DNA of 64,000 nt from an uncultured Clostridia bacterium (GCA_946529215.1 CAMMZC010000011.1:1-64000), one strand, 5' to 3'. Shown: positions 1 to 10,401, numbered from the stretch's first letter. Notes: generated by a model from the letters alone, not told the origin. Translations and numbers: made by a program.

Positions 1-300
1 TACCGTTTGGTTTCATCTCTAAAGAATTTATTGTTTACTTTTCAATGTACTTTTTTCTGTCCCGCAAAGGACATTTTTTATTATACTATGACAATTTTAA
101 TTTGTCAATACCTTTTTTGAAATTTTTTCAAAAATTTTTTTCGATGATTTTTTTAGTAAAAAACCTCTTGATTTTTTCCTGAAGTTTCGTCATTTTTTAA
201 GGTACTTTTACATAATATCACGTTTATTTTATCTTGTCAATAACTTTTTCCAAAAAATTAAAAGAAATTTTTAGAAGCTTGATTTTTAATTAATTATATC

Positions 301-344
301 AAAAAGACTAATCCTATTCACTAGATAAAATTAGTCTTTTATTA
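301..344. terminator. Rho-independent terminator-like hairpin
   Basis: Inverted repeat AAAAGACTAAT...ATTAGTCTTTT downstream of the P-type ATPase gene. Confidence 0.7.
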
Positions 345-372
345 TATAGAAAAAACATTAGATTATTTCATA

Positions 373-3213
373 TTATTTATTCTCTATCACCCATTCATTT
401 TGTTTATTATAATAAGAAGTATTCTTTAATCTCATTCTGTTTAAAAATTTTTGCAATTCTATTATTATAATAGGAAGAAAAGAAATTGCTATAGTATAAA
501 TCCATTGTATTTTGTTTAGTGGAACTAATTCAAAAATCTTTGCTAAATATGGCACGACAACAACAATTGTCTGTAAAAATGTTCCCGCAAAAAAGCTTCC
601 TATTAGATATTTGTTTTCAAAAATACCTGTTTTTAAAATTGATTCATCTGTTTTTATATTAAAACTATGTACAAGTTCTAATAATCCTAAAGAAACAAAT
701 GCCATTGTTCTTCCAACTTGTACTCCATAATATTTGTTACCAAGTGCAAATGCAAATAAAGTCAAGCTTCCAAGCATTATTCCTTCTGTTATTATTTTGT
801 ACCACAACCCTCCTGCAAAAATGCTTTCTTTTGAATTTCTAGGATTTCGTTCCATTATTCCATTTTCTTCTTTTTCAAGTCCTAGTGCAATCGCTGGAAA
901 CGAATCTGTAACTAAGTTTATCCATAATAGTTGAATTGCAAGTAGTGGAGTTTCGAGTCCTAATAATAACCCTATAAATATTGTAACAATTTCGCCAATA
1001 TTTGTTGCTATTAAAAAATGTATAGCTTTTTTTATATTGTCATAGATATTTCTTCCTTGTCTTACCGCTTCTACAATTGTTACAAAATTATCATCTACCA
1101 AAATCATATCTGCGGCATTTTTTGCAACATCTGTTCCCCCTTCACCCATCGCAATTCCTATATCTGCATTTTTAAGAGCTGGACTGTCATTTACGCCATC
1201 TCCTGTCATTGCAACTACAGCTCCAGTTTTTTGCCATGCCTTTACAATTCTTACTTTGTGTTCAGGTGTAACCCTTGCAAATACTGAATAATTCTTTATA
1301 TTCTTTTCTAGACTTGTATCTGAAATTTTATCAAGTTCTTTTCCTGTAATTGCTTCATCTTCTTTATTTAAAATTCCTATCTCTTTTGCAATTGCTTTTG
1401 CAGTTGCAATATGGTCACCTGTGATCATTACAGTTTTTATACCTGCTTTTTTGCACGTTTGTACAGCTTCTTTAACTCCTTCTCTTGGAGGATCTATCAT
1501 TCCAATAAGACCAACAAATATTAAATCTGTATTAACAGGGGCTTGTTCTTTATCAGCACGCTTTTGCTTTTTTGTAGATTCATTTTGACTATAATCTATC
1601 TTTTTTTCATCTTTATATGCTACAGCTAGAACTCGTAAAGCATTATTTGCCATATTAAGATTTTCTTGTTTTATTTTATTTCTTTGCATATTTGTTATAG
1701 GCTGAATTTTGCCATTTACAAGAATTCTTGAGCACTTTTCAATTAACACATCAGGAGCTCCTTTAGTAATTACCCTATATGCAGAAATTTTGGTTTCTTC
1801 ATTTGTCTGAATTGATTGTTGGCCATTTATATAATTGTTATCATTTACTGAATATTGTTTTATGTCAAAATCATTATTATTTGTAAGCTTTTTTGAGAAA
1901 AAATTACTGTCTCTCAAAAATCTATCAGAGCCGACATCTTTATCTAAGTTATGTATAGTTGTCATCATTTTTACTGATGAATCAAATGGAATTTCATCTA
2001 CTCTTGGCATTTTTCTATATAAATCTACTTTATTAATATTTTCATCTAATGCTTTATTTACAATTGCAAGTTCTGTAGCTTCTCCTGTTGCAATAGAAAT
2101 CCCATTTTGTTCTTGAATAAGACAATCTGTACACATTGATCCAAGTTCAAGTAAAAATTTTTCATTATCACTAAAAGTTTTTACAACTGTCATTTTGTTT
2201 TGTGTAAGTGTTCCTGTTTTATCTGAACATATTACAGAACTGCTTCCCAAAGTCTCAACAGCAGGAAGCCTTCTTATAATACTATTCTTTTTTGCCATTT
2301 TTGTAACACCTATTGAAAGCATTATTGTAACAATTGCTGGAAGTCCTTCTGGTATTGCTGCAACTGCAAGTCCTACAGATGTCATAAACATTTCTATAGG
2401 TTCAATTTTTTTCAGTATTCCTATTATAAATATAACTGCACAAATTCCCAAACATACTAATCCTAAAATTTTGCCAACTTCTGAAAGTTTCTTTTGAATT
2501 GGAGTTTCTGGTGCCTCTTCTTTTATTATCATATTTGCAATTTGTCCAATCTTTGTGTCCATTCCTGTTTCTGTAACAATAGCTTTTCCATGCCCATGTG
2601 TTACAACTGTTGTCATAAAAGCCATATTTTTTAAGTCACCCAAAGTTAAATTTTTTTCTTTAAGCATAGTATTCGTTTTTTCTACAGGTATAGTTTCACC
2701 TGTTAAACTTGATTCTTCTATTTTAAGATTATAGCTTTCTATTATTCTACAATCTGCAGGCACATATTTTCCATCTTCTAATTCTATTATATCTCCAGGA
2801 ACTAGCTCTTCTGCAATTATTTCTTCTGTTTTTCCATCACGTGTTACTTTTGCCATTTCAGGTGTCATTTTCTTTAAACTTTCTATCGACTTTTCTGCTC
2901 TTTCTTCCTGAACTAGTCCCATTATTGCATTTAAAATTACTATTGCAATTATTATAATAGAATCAAAATAATCATTTTCTCCTTGCATTTTTGAAACTAA
3001 CGCAGATACAATTGATGCTATAATTAAAATAATTATCATAAAATCATTAAATTGTTTTATAAATTTTATAAAAATTGACTGTTTCTTTTGCTCTTCTAAT
3101 TTATTTTTTCCAAATTCAATTTTTCTTTTTTCTACTTCTGTTTCTGCTAGTCCAATTCTTGTGTTTGTCTTTAGCCTTTTTGCAACTTCTTCTGTACTTT
3201 TATCATACCACAT
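373..3213 (-). CDS. Calcium-type cation-translocating P-type ATPase
   Basis: 946 aa; SDKTGTLTQNKM, SLTGET, TGDGVNDSPALKNADIG motifs. Confidence 0.95.
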   Translation of the reverse strand: MWYDKSTEEVAKRLKTNTRIGLAETEVEKRKIEFGKNKLEEQKKQSIFIKFIKQFNDFMIIILIIASIVSALVSKMQGENDYFDSIIIIAIVILNAIMGLVQEERAEKSIESLKKMTPEMAKVTRDGKTEEIIAEELVPGDIIELEDGKYVPADCRIIESYNLKIEESSLTGETIPVEKTNTMLKEKNLTLGDLKNMAFMTTVVTHGHGKAIVTETGMDTKIGQIANMIIKEEAPETPIQKKLSEVGKILGLVCLGICAVIFIIGILKKIEPIEMFMTSVGLAVAAIPEGLPAIVTIMLSIGVTKMAKKNSIIRRLPAVETLGSSSVICSDKTGTLTQNKMTVVKTFSDNEKFLLELGSMCTDCLIQEQNGISIATGEATELAIVNKALDENINKVDLYRKMPRVDEIPFDSSVKMMTTIHNLDKDVGSDRFLRDSNFFSKKLTNNNDFDIKQYSVNDNNYINGQQSIQTNEETKISAYRVITKGAPDVLIEKCSRILVNGKIQPITNMQRNKIKQENLNMANNALRVLAVAYKDEKKIDYSQNESTKKQKRADKEQAPVNTDLIFVGLIGMIDPPREGVKEAVQTCKKAGIKTVMITGDHIATAKAIAKEIGILNKEDEAITGKELDKISDTSLEKNIKNYSVFARVTPEHKVRIVKAWQKTGAVVAMTGDGVNDSPALKNADIGIAMGEGGTDVAKNAADMILVDDNFVTIVEAVRQGRNIYDNIKKAIHFLIATNIGEIVTIFIGLLLGLETPLLAIQLLWINLVTDSFPAIALGLEKEENGIMERNPRNSKESIFAGGLWYKIITEGIMLGSLTLFAFALGNKYYGVQVGRTMAFVSLGLLELVHSFNIKTDESILKTGIFENKYLIGSFFAGTFLQTIVVVVPYLAKIFELVPLNKIQWIYTIAISFLPIIIIELQKFLNRMRLKNTSYYNKQNEWVIENK

Positions 3214-3417
3214 AAAATCAACTCCTCTTTTGGTTTCTATATAATATATATGCGGTTTGATTTTAAATTATAACTGTTGCAAATTTATGTGTATAAAAAT
3301 TCAGTAAAAAATAATTTTTAATTCGTGTAAGTATTTGTTTTGCCTCGCATGCGTGCTTTCTTTTTTATGAGCATAACCATATGATTATTTAGCCACAAAT
3401 ATATTTATTTTTAAAAC

Positions 3418-3607
3418 AAATTTCTACGCACCCCCATTTTTGGCACTAGCATGAGGATTAATCACAATTCATTTTAAGCATACTTTTAGTTTTAAAAGAT
3501 TGTTTATTCATAAAAAAACGTTTATTATTAATTTTCATAAGTTATAGGTGTATTTTTATACTATGTTTCTCACCTTTTGTTTGGTCTCGATTTTTGCGTA
3601 GAAATTT
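3418..3607. repeat. Intergenic element copy A with 13-bp perfect terminal inverted repeats
   Basis: AAATTTCTACGCA at 3418-3430 and TGCGTAGAAATTT at 3595-3607; ends resemble 30681-30850. Confidence 0.6.
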
Positions 3608-3678
3608 TTTTAAAAAATAATATTATTTGCTATAAATTTAGTAAATAAATTTTCACTGATTTCAGCTAATCTTATTTT

Positions 3679-3721
3679 TAATATTATACAATTTGCATTT
3701 TATGTAAATTGTATAATATTA
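3679..3721. promoter_or_regulatory. 16-bp perfect inverted repeat upstream of lipoprotein gene
   Basis: TAATATTATACAATTT-N11-AAATTGTATAATATTA. Confidence 0.6.
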
Positions 3722-3785
3722 AATGATATAGGTAATATCCTGTGTCAGTTGCATAATTCTTTTTATTTTTAATTGGAGGTATTTT

Positions 3786-4100
3786 ATGAAACGGAGAATC
3801 TACATCTTTGTAACTATAGTTATGCTTGCAATAGTGTCTTTGACTGCATGTGGTACATCTGCTAATAAAACTGACAACGCAGCTGTAGAATTTGCTGAAT
3901 TCACCGCCATACCTGGATATAACCACTTGTACTATGCTAACAAAACAAAAGTTATTTATTATATGTTTTCAACACACGAAGCCGCAGGAAATCAAGGATA
4001 TGGCTATGGGTATTTTGGAGAATATGTCAGCGAAAAAGGTCATCACTGCAGGTACATTGATGGAAAAATTGTGGATATTATCAATGATACTAACAATTAA
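3786..4100 (+). CDS. Small putative lipoprotein
   Basis: RBS TGGAGG; lipobox LTAC in MKRRIYIFVTIVMLAIVSLTACGTS. Confidence 0.75.
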   Translation: MKRRIYIFVTIVMLAIVSLTACGTSANKTDNAAVEFAEFTAIPGYNHLYYANKTKVIYYMFSTHEAAGNQGYGYGYFGEYVSEKGHHCRYIDGKIVDIINDTNN

Positions 4101-4275
4101 TGCACCTCCCCCACAGAAAGGAGACTATTATGTGGGTTACATTCAAAGAAATGAAAGGAAAGAGCTTTGCCATAAAAACCGGGTTTACACCTAGATGTGT
4201 AGAATCTCAGTAGACGATAATGGCGAGCTTGTTACTCTCTATAGGATTGGACCTGTCTAAAATAGGTCGATTCCA

Positions 4276-4336
4276 TAGAGAGTGTAAAACAGCAGAGGTT
4301 GGATCTTTTTCCTCCCCTGCTGTTTTTCTTATTACG
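4276..4336 (+). terminator. Rho-independent terminator after lipoprotein/small ORF cassette
   Basis: AAAACAGCAGAGG...CCCCTGCTGTTTTTCTT hairpin with T tract. Confidence 0.75.
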
Positions 4337-4429
4337 TAACATTTCGAATATTTATTCAGTATTTTTTTGCATTTTCATTCCGCTTAAACATACCATTACA
4401 CAATCTCTGGATTATCTTTGACATTATTA

Positions 4430-6931
4430 TTACACAATCTCCGGATTATCTTTGACAATTTTCCTTACAATATCATCATCCATTTCAAATGGAACAACAT
4501 ATCCTTCAAGGTTTCTAGCTTTTTGAGCCAAGTTTTGATTTTCGTTATTTACATATATAGAAGCCTTGCCTTTTCCATTTTTTGCTTCTTGCACTAGGTT
4601 TGATACTGGCGAATTTCCGTCAAATGCAATTACAATTGATTTTATTCTTTCGAAAATTTCATAGTTGAAACTTTTATAAATTCCAGAACTATCGCTGTCT
4701 ATTGATATTGCCAAACCTGTAATTCCTGAATTTAAAATTCTTTCTTTTACTTCTTTTGTAAGCATTTTTGGAATTATTGCATAAATATCAAATTTTTTAT
4801 TTTGCCTTTTACAAATTTCTATTATTTCTTTTTCATATCCTCTAATTGAATGACCTATTACAAAATATGATTTTTCTGGATTTGCTTCTCTTACAAGTTT
4901 TTCTAAAATCTCTACTCCGTTTTCTTCTACATTTGTGTGAATTCCTCTGGCGTTAAAACTTCCTCCTGCTATAACTATTGGAACTTTATCTAGTGGAATT
5001 GGTTTTATCATATCTTTTAGATATTTAGAAGCAGAAACTTTGTCTGTAAGTCTCCATTTAATTTGAACAGCTTGGCTTTCTTTTTCATATTTTTCTTCTA
5101 ATTCTAAAATAACATCTCTTAAATTTCTGCCATTTAGAAGCTTTTCAAAATTTTTGCTTTTTTCTTCGAAATATTCATCTGTGTGTTTAAGTATTTCTTC
5201 TTCTACTTCTCTCATTTTTGCAAAATCTTCTTCAGTTAATCCCAAAATATTTTGAAGTGCAAGTTGTTCATCTATTGTATCTATTCCATAAAATCCACAT
5301 CCATCAGTTCCTTGAACACATTTAATTCCATGTTTTAAATATTTTTTTAAAGGATGATTTGAAATTTTACTTAAATTATTTAACCTTACATTTGATGTTA
5401 TTTGGAATTCCATTACAGCTCCTGCATTTTTAATTGCATTTATTAATTTAAGACCATCTTCAGAATCAAGCTCAGGTGTGTAAAGTCCATGCCCAATCCT
5501 AAGTTTTGGCATTTTTTGTCCCTCTGCTAATGAGTCTTTTACACATTTAATAGAATTATATACATTATCTTTAAGACTATCGTTTTCTCCTGCATGAATT
5601 CTAATTGTAAATCCTTCATCAGTTGTTCCAATATATTTAACAATCTCATTTATAACTGGTTTAAGCTCAGAAATATCATTTATCTCTTCTCCAATAAAGT
5701 CTGAACCTACAACATAAGGGCTTCTTCCTACTGCTTTTAATACATTTATGTTTCCTCTTAAATAATCCACATTATTTTCTGCATCTTCTACAATTGTTAA
5801 AGGAATTCTTCTTATTGCAAATAAAAATCTAATTTTAACTCCTGTCTCTTTTTCTATATCTGGCATTACTCTATGAATTTCTTCCAAAAATTCTATAGCA
5901 GGAAGTCCAGATTTTGCAAGTGTTGTATCTGCAATTTCTACATACTTTATTCCTTGTTTTTTATATTCTCTTGCAATCCACAAAAGTTTATCTTCTCTTA
6001 AATTATAATCTTTAAATTTGCTATCTTGTTTTAAATCTTTTAGCATTGTAAGTACTATTTGCCTAATTTCTGGAATACTAATTTTTTCTATTTTATCAAG
6101 CTCTTCTTCTAAATTTAATTTTTCTTCACTTTCAATTCCTCTTGCAAAAACATAACGATACAAATAAAGCTTTTCAAGATTAGTAAAAACTGCCTGACCA
6201 TCTTTAAGAATTACAAGACTTTTTATAATTTTTTCTAAATTTTCTTTGCAATTTTCTATATTATTTAAAACAAAATCTGCAAAATTTATAAATGTATTAT
6301 CATCTATTTTTCTATTTAAAAGTTTTTCTGATAAATTGCTATCTTTATATTTTTCTGCAACTTTTTCTCTTTGCTCAAATATCTTTTCTTCCTGCACTTT
6401 AGACATTTTAAGTCCAAGTTTTTTAATGTAATATAGAGGATATTTTATTTGATGTTTAATTCCTAAAGCAATTAGTGCATCAGGTGAAAGATTTGCATTC
6501 ATATGAGTATGTAGGTCTGTTCTAAATTTTAACTTTTTTAAAATAAAAGACTTAACAATAGTTTTTTCTATCGGGAATCTGTAATCTTTTGTTTGGCTCA
6601 TCAAAGTCTTTGCAATAGCAGGTATTTGACCATTTAATTGCACACCTTTGTCATCAAAAATATTTGCTATCTTATATCCACCAAGTTTAAAAATATACAC
6701 ATCTTCATTTTTTGCATTAATACTAGCAGGAATTTTCCCTGTAATAATTTTAAGCCCCTTTTCATTTTTTGTAGTTTCTACTCCACAAATTCTTGCTAAA
6801 TTTGAAATTAAGTTTCCTGAATTATGATTTGGTGTTTCTATTACATAAGTTAATTCATCTTCTCCTGATACATACAAATTAATAACAATATCTCTTTCTT
6901 TATCTAAATAAAAAGTTGTAAAATATTCCAT
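4430..6931 (-). CDS. Adenosine deaminase-like protein with extra N- and C-terminal domains
   Basis: TDLHTHMNA, RIHAGE, RIGHG and TDG motifs; start reassigned to MEYFTTFY because GGGAGGTAATT RBS precedes it and upstream codons lie in a short repeat. Confidence 0.8.
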   Translation of the reverse strand: MEYFTTFYLDKERDIVINLYVSGEDELTYVIETPNHNSGNLISNLARICGVETTKNEKGLKIITGKIPASINAKNEDVYIFKLGGYKIANIFDDKGVQLNGQIPAIAKTLMSQTKDYRFPIEKTIVKSFILKKLKFRTDLHTHMNANLSPDALIALGIKHQIKYPLYYIKKLGLKMSKVQEEKIFEQREKVAEKYKDSNLSEKLLNRKIDDNTFINFADFVLNNIENCKENLEKIIKSLVILKDGQAVFTNLEKLYLYRYVFARGIESEEKLNLEEELDKIEKISIPEIRQIVLTMLKDLKQDSKFKDYNLREDKLLWIAREYKKQGIKYVEIADTTLAKSGLPAIEFLEEIHRVMPDIEKETGVKIRFLFAIRRIPLTIVEDAENNVDYLRGNINVLKAVGRSPYVVGSDFIGEEINDISELKPVINEIVKYIGTTDEGFTIRIHAGENDSLKDNVYNSIKCVKDSLAEGQKMPKLRIGHGLYTPELDSEDGLKLINAIKNAGAVMEFQITSNVRLNNLSKISNHPLKKYLKHGIKCVQGTDGCGFYGIDTIDEQLALQNILGLTEEDFAKMREVEEEILKHTDEYFEEKSKNFEKLLNGRNLRDVILELEEKYEKESQAVQIKWRLTDKVSASKYLKDMIKPIPLDKVPIVIAGGSFNARGIHTNVEENGVEILEKLVREANPEKSYFVIGHSIRGYEKEIIEICKRQNKKFDIYAIIPKMLTKEVKERILNSGITGLAISIDSDSSGIYKSFNYEIFERIKSIVIAFDGNSPVSNLVQEAKNGKGKASIYVNNENQNLAQKARNLEGYVVPFEMDDDIVRKIVKDNPEIV

Positions 6932-6946
6932 AATTACCTCCCTTTT

Positions 6947-7057
6947 GGGGACGGAGGAAAAATTCACTCTTGTTTTCATTTTTTCTTTTAAACTTTTATT
7001 TTCAAATATCATCTAAATCCTTTAACTAAATCGAAAGTGAATTTTTCCTCCGTCCCC
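6947..7057. repeat. REP-like inverted pair
   Basis: GGGGACGGAGGAAAAATTCAC (6947-6967) and exact reverse complement (7037-7057). Confidence 0.75.
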
Positions 7058-7126
7058 AAATTCACTTTTAAAAATAAAGCCATATAATATATTGATGTCT
7101 CAATACTTATATGACTTCTTTATTTT

Positions 7127-7203
7127 TGGTAGCGATGGTGGGACTTGAACCTACGACCTGCCGGGTATGAACCGGATGCTCTAGCCAGCTGAGCTACATC
7201 GCC
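7127..7203 (-). tRNA. tRNA-Met (anticodon CAT)
   Basis: Cloverleaf with anticodon loop TTCATAC, TTCAAGTC T arm, encoded CCA. Confidence 0.93.
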
Positions 7204-7266
7204 ATTTCGATAATAACTATTATACATTGTTATTACCAAATTGTCAAGGGGTTATACGCAAAAAAT

Positions 7267-8163
7267 TTAAAAATCAAATTCCCATTTTGGCACATATTCT
7301 TCTTCATGTTCTCCAAGTTCTTGAATAAAGCCATTTTCAATTCCTATATCTTGCACAAATTTTTCTATTTCATGCCACTCTTTTCTTGAGAGTTTTCTAT
7401 TTAAAGATTCGTCTTCTTTTGCTTTATATGTAGGAAAATATTGTGCCATAATGCTTACATATATATCACTTTGTAAATTCTCTTTTATCCATTTAAGAAC
7501 TTTTTTGCTATTTTCTATATAATTTGGCAAAACTAAATGGCGAATTAAAACTCCCCTCTCCATAATGCCATCTGAATTGAATTTTGGCATTCCAACTTGT
7601 TTTATCATCTCTTTTATAGCTTGTGTTGCAATCTCATAATAATTATTTACTTTAGAATATTTTAAAGCTAAATCATTTTCTGCATATTTTAAATCTGGTA
7701 AATATATGTCTACATAACCATCTAAAGCTTTTATAGTTTCTATATTTTCATATCCATTTGTATTATATACAATTGGAAGCTTTAAGCCTCTTTTTCTCGC
7801 AATTTTAATTGCTTCAATTATCTGAAATGCATAACTTGTAGGAGTTACAAGATTTATATTTTCAACATTTTTTTCTTGCTGTTTAAGAAAAATTTCGGCT
7901 AAGTTTTCTATAGTAATTTCTTTTCCTTTTCCCTGTTGACTAATTTCGTAATTTTGACAAAAGATACAGTTCATATTGCAATTCGAAAAAAATACAGTTC
8001 CTGAACCTCTATTTCCACTTATACAGGGCTCTTCAAAATTATGTGTACTATATAAAGCGATTTTTATAGTATCTTTCGACTTGCATCTTCCTATTTTGTT
8101 TTTATTTCTATTAATACCACATTTGTGAGGACATATCTCACATTGTTCTAATTGTTTTATCAT
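7267..8163 (-). CDS. Radical SAM protein, PflA-like
   Basis: CNMNCIFCQN radical SAM cluster motif; CEICPHKCGINR N-terminus. Confidence 0.85.
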   Translation of the reverse strand: MIKQLEQCEICPHKCGINRNKNKIGRCKSKDTIKIALYSTHNFEEPCISGNRGSGTVFFSNCNMNCIFCQNYEISQQGKGKEITIENLAEIFLKQQEKNVENINLVTPTSYAFQIIEAIKIARKRGLKLPIVYNTNGYENIETIKALDGYVDIYLPDLKYAENDLALKYSKVNNYYEIATQAIKEMIKQVGMPKFNSDGIMERGVLIRHLVLPNYIENSKKVLKWIKENLQSDIYVSIMAQYFPTYKAKEDESLNRKLSRKEWHEIEKFVQDIGIENGFIQELGEHEEEYVPKWEFDF

Positions 8164-8243
8164 TTTTATTCCTCTTTATAAAAAGTATAAATAAATCAAA
8201 CTACATAATCAGGTGACTTTTTTCCCCCGTCCCCAAATTCACT

Positions 8244-8966
8244 TTAAATCACATACAAAATTATACATAAGAATTGTAAAAGACTTGCTAAGCAAATACA
8301 TATGTGGAAAATTGAATGCATATATTTTATTTTAACTCCCACTCCATATAGAATCGCTCCTAAAGTATAAACTATTCCACCTAAAACTAATAAAATAAAT
8401 CCTTTTATTCCTAGCAATGCAGGTAATATATTTATTTTAACTACAATGCACCATCCCATTACTAAATAGCATATCATAGAAAAAACTTTATATCGTTTTA
8501 AATCTATCGCATTTAAAGTAATTCCGATTATTGCCATTATCCAAGTCACTCCAAAAATAGCCCATCCAATTATTGGATTATATTCTCTTAATGTGCATAA
8601 TGCGAATGGTGTATATGTTCCAGCAATTAGTAAAAAGATTGAACAATGGTCTAATATTTGAAATACTTTTTTTGCTTTTAAATGTGGATGTAATCCATGA
8701 TATATACTTGACATTGTATAGAGCAAAATCATTGTAATTCCATATATTATGCTACTTATAACACCATAAAAATTGTGTCTTATTATAGAAAATGTGACAC
8801 ATAATATTAATGCAATTACTCCAAATCCTGCACCTATTATATGTGATGTCATATTAAAAATTTCTTCACCTTTTGTATATGTTGGTAATACTCTATCATC
8901 TAATTTTATTCTTTTCATAAATATCATCTTCCTTTTATGAATTTGCTTAACTATCCTAATAAACAA
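8244..8966 (-). CDS. Hemolysin III / PAQR family membrane protein
   Basis: SSIYHGLHPHLKAKKVFQILDHCSIFLLIAGTYTPF motif; start may be internal. Confidence 0.85.
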   Translation of the reverse strand: MFIRIVKQIHKRKMIFMKRIKLDDRVLPTYTKGEEIFNMTSHIIGAGFGVIALILCVTFSIIRHNFYGVISSIIYGITMILLYTMSSIYHGLHPHLKAKKVFQILDHCSIFLLIAGTYTPFALCTLREYNPIIGWAIFGVTWIMAIIGITLNAIDLKRYKVFSMICYLVMGWCIVVKINILPALLGIKGFILLVLGGIVYTLGAILYGVGVKIKYMHSIFHICICLASLLQFLCIILYVI

Positions 8967-9152
8967 ATTTAATCTTTTATTTATAGTATGTTTAAAACTT
9001 TTTAATTTATATTCAATTTATTAAAATATCTCTTTTTGCATATCTAGTCTTTAATACTATATCATCTAGTTTACAATATGTCAATGATATTTATTAAAAA
9101 TTAATATTTTAGACTTGATAGTCAATCTAAAACAATACAATTTATATTACTA

Positions 9153-10401
9153 TTATTCCAACTTTCCTGCAGTAAAACCTGTAGAATATGCAATTTGCAA
9201 ATTAAATCCACCAGTATATGCATCTACATCTATTACTTCTCCTGCAAAATAAAGCCCTTTCACAATTTTTGATTCCATAGTTGATGGATTTATTTCTTTT
9301 ATATTTACCCCTCCACTTGTTATAATCGCTTCATCTATTGGTCTAAAGCCTTTTATTGTAAGCTTTAAATCTTTAATTATTTGAACTAATTGTTCTCTTT
9401 CTTTTTTTGTTATTTCATTTACTTGTTTTTCAGGATTAATCTTTGAAAGCTCGATTACAGGAGTTATCATTTTTTGTGGCAATAATTTTTCTAAACTATT
9501 TTTATATTTTTTGTTTTTTATCTCAGAAAAATCTCTCAAAATTCTATCATCAAGTTTTTCTTTACTTAGTGCTGGTTTTAAATCTATATGTAAAATTATC
9601 TTTTTATTTTGTAATAGATTATCTAAATTTTTGTACCTTACCAAATGAGAAGATGAACTTAAAATTATTGGTCCAGACACTCCAAAATGTGTAAAAATCA
9701 TTTCTCCAAAGTCTTCATATATTTTCTTATTTTTTTCTGTATCTTCTATAAAAATGCTTACATTTCTTAAACTTAAGCCTTGCATTTCTTGGCACAAATC
9801 TTTTTCAAAACATGTAAGTGGTACAAGTGATGGCTTTATTTCTGTAATTGTGTGTCCTTGTCTTTTGGCAAATTCATATCCATCTCCTGTTGAACCTGTT
9901 AAAGGATAGCTTTTTCCTCCTGTTGCAATAATTACTTTATCTGCATTAATTCTTTGTTTATTAGTTTTAACTCCTCTAACCTGATTATCTTTTACTATTA
10001 ATTCTTTTACTGTTTCTTCCAAAAATATTTTAACATTTAATTCTTTAAGCCTTTTTTCAAAACATTTTAAAACATCTAAAGACTTATCTGTTACAGGGAA
10101 AAATCTATTTCCTCTTTCTTCTTTTACCTCTAGGCCTTGCTTTTTTAAGAAATTTATAATATCTTGATTTGTGAAATTTTTAAAACTACTATATAAAAAT
10201 CTTCCGATTACCAGGTATATTTTTTATAAAATCCTCTATATCTATTGAAGATGTAATATTACATCTTCCTTTGCCTGTTATTAATAGTTTTTTTCCTAAT
10301 GTTTTATTTTTTTCTATTATAATTACTTCATTTCCATTCTCTCCTGCAGTAATTGCAGACATCATTCCTGCAGGTCCCCCACCGATTACAAGTACTTTCA
10401 T
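9153..10401 (-). pseudogene. HI0933-family flavoprotein split by +1 nt frameshift
   Basis: N-terminal MKVLVIGGGPAGMMSA...GKGRCNIT and C-terminal ...GGVNIKEINPSTMESKIVKGLYFAGEVIDVDAYTGGFNLQ in different frames; extra base near 10206 breaks NIPGN-GRFLYSSF. Confidence 0.85.

Noticed and set aside
512-2497. Plus-strand ORFs opposite the P-type ATPase
   Set aside because: Antisense to a clearly conserved coding frame; no RBS or recognisable motifs. Same reasoning applied to other plus-strand ORFs opposite conserved genes.
3892-4194. 100-aa plus-strand ORF overlapping the lipoprotein
   Set aside because: The 3786 frame has RBS and lipobox; this frame lacks both.
10201-10210. Programmed ribosomal frameshift in the flavoprotein gene
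   Set aside because: No slippery heptamer or evident downstream pseudoknot; mutation or sequence error is simpler.
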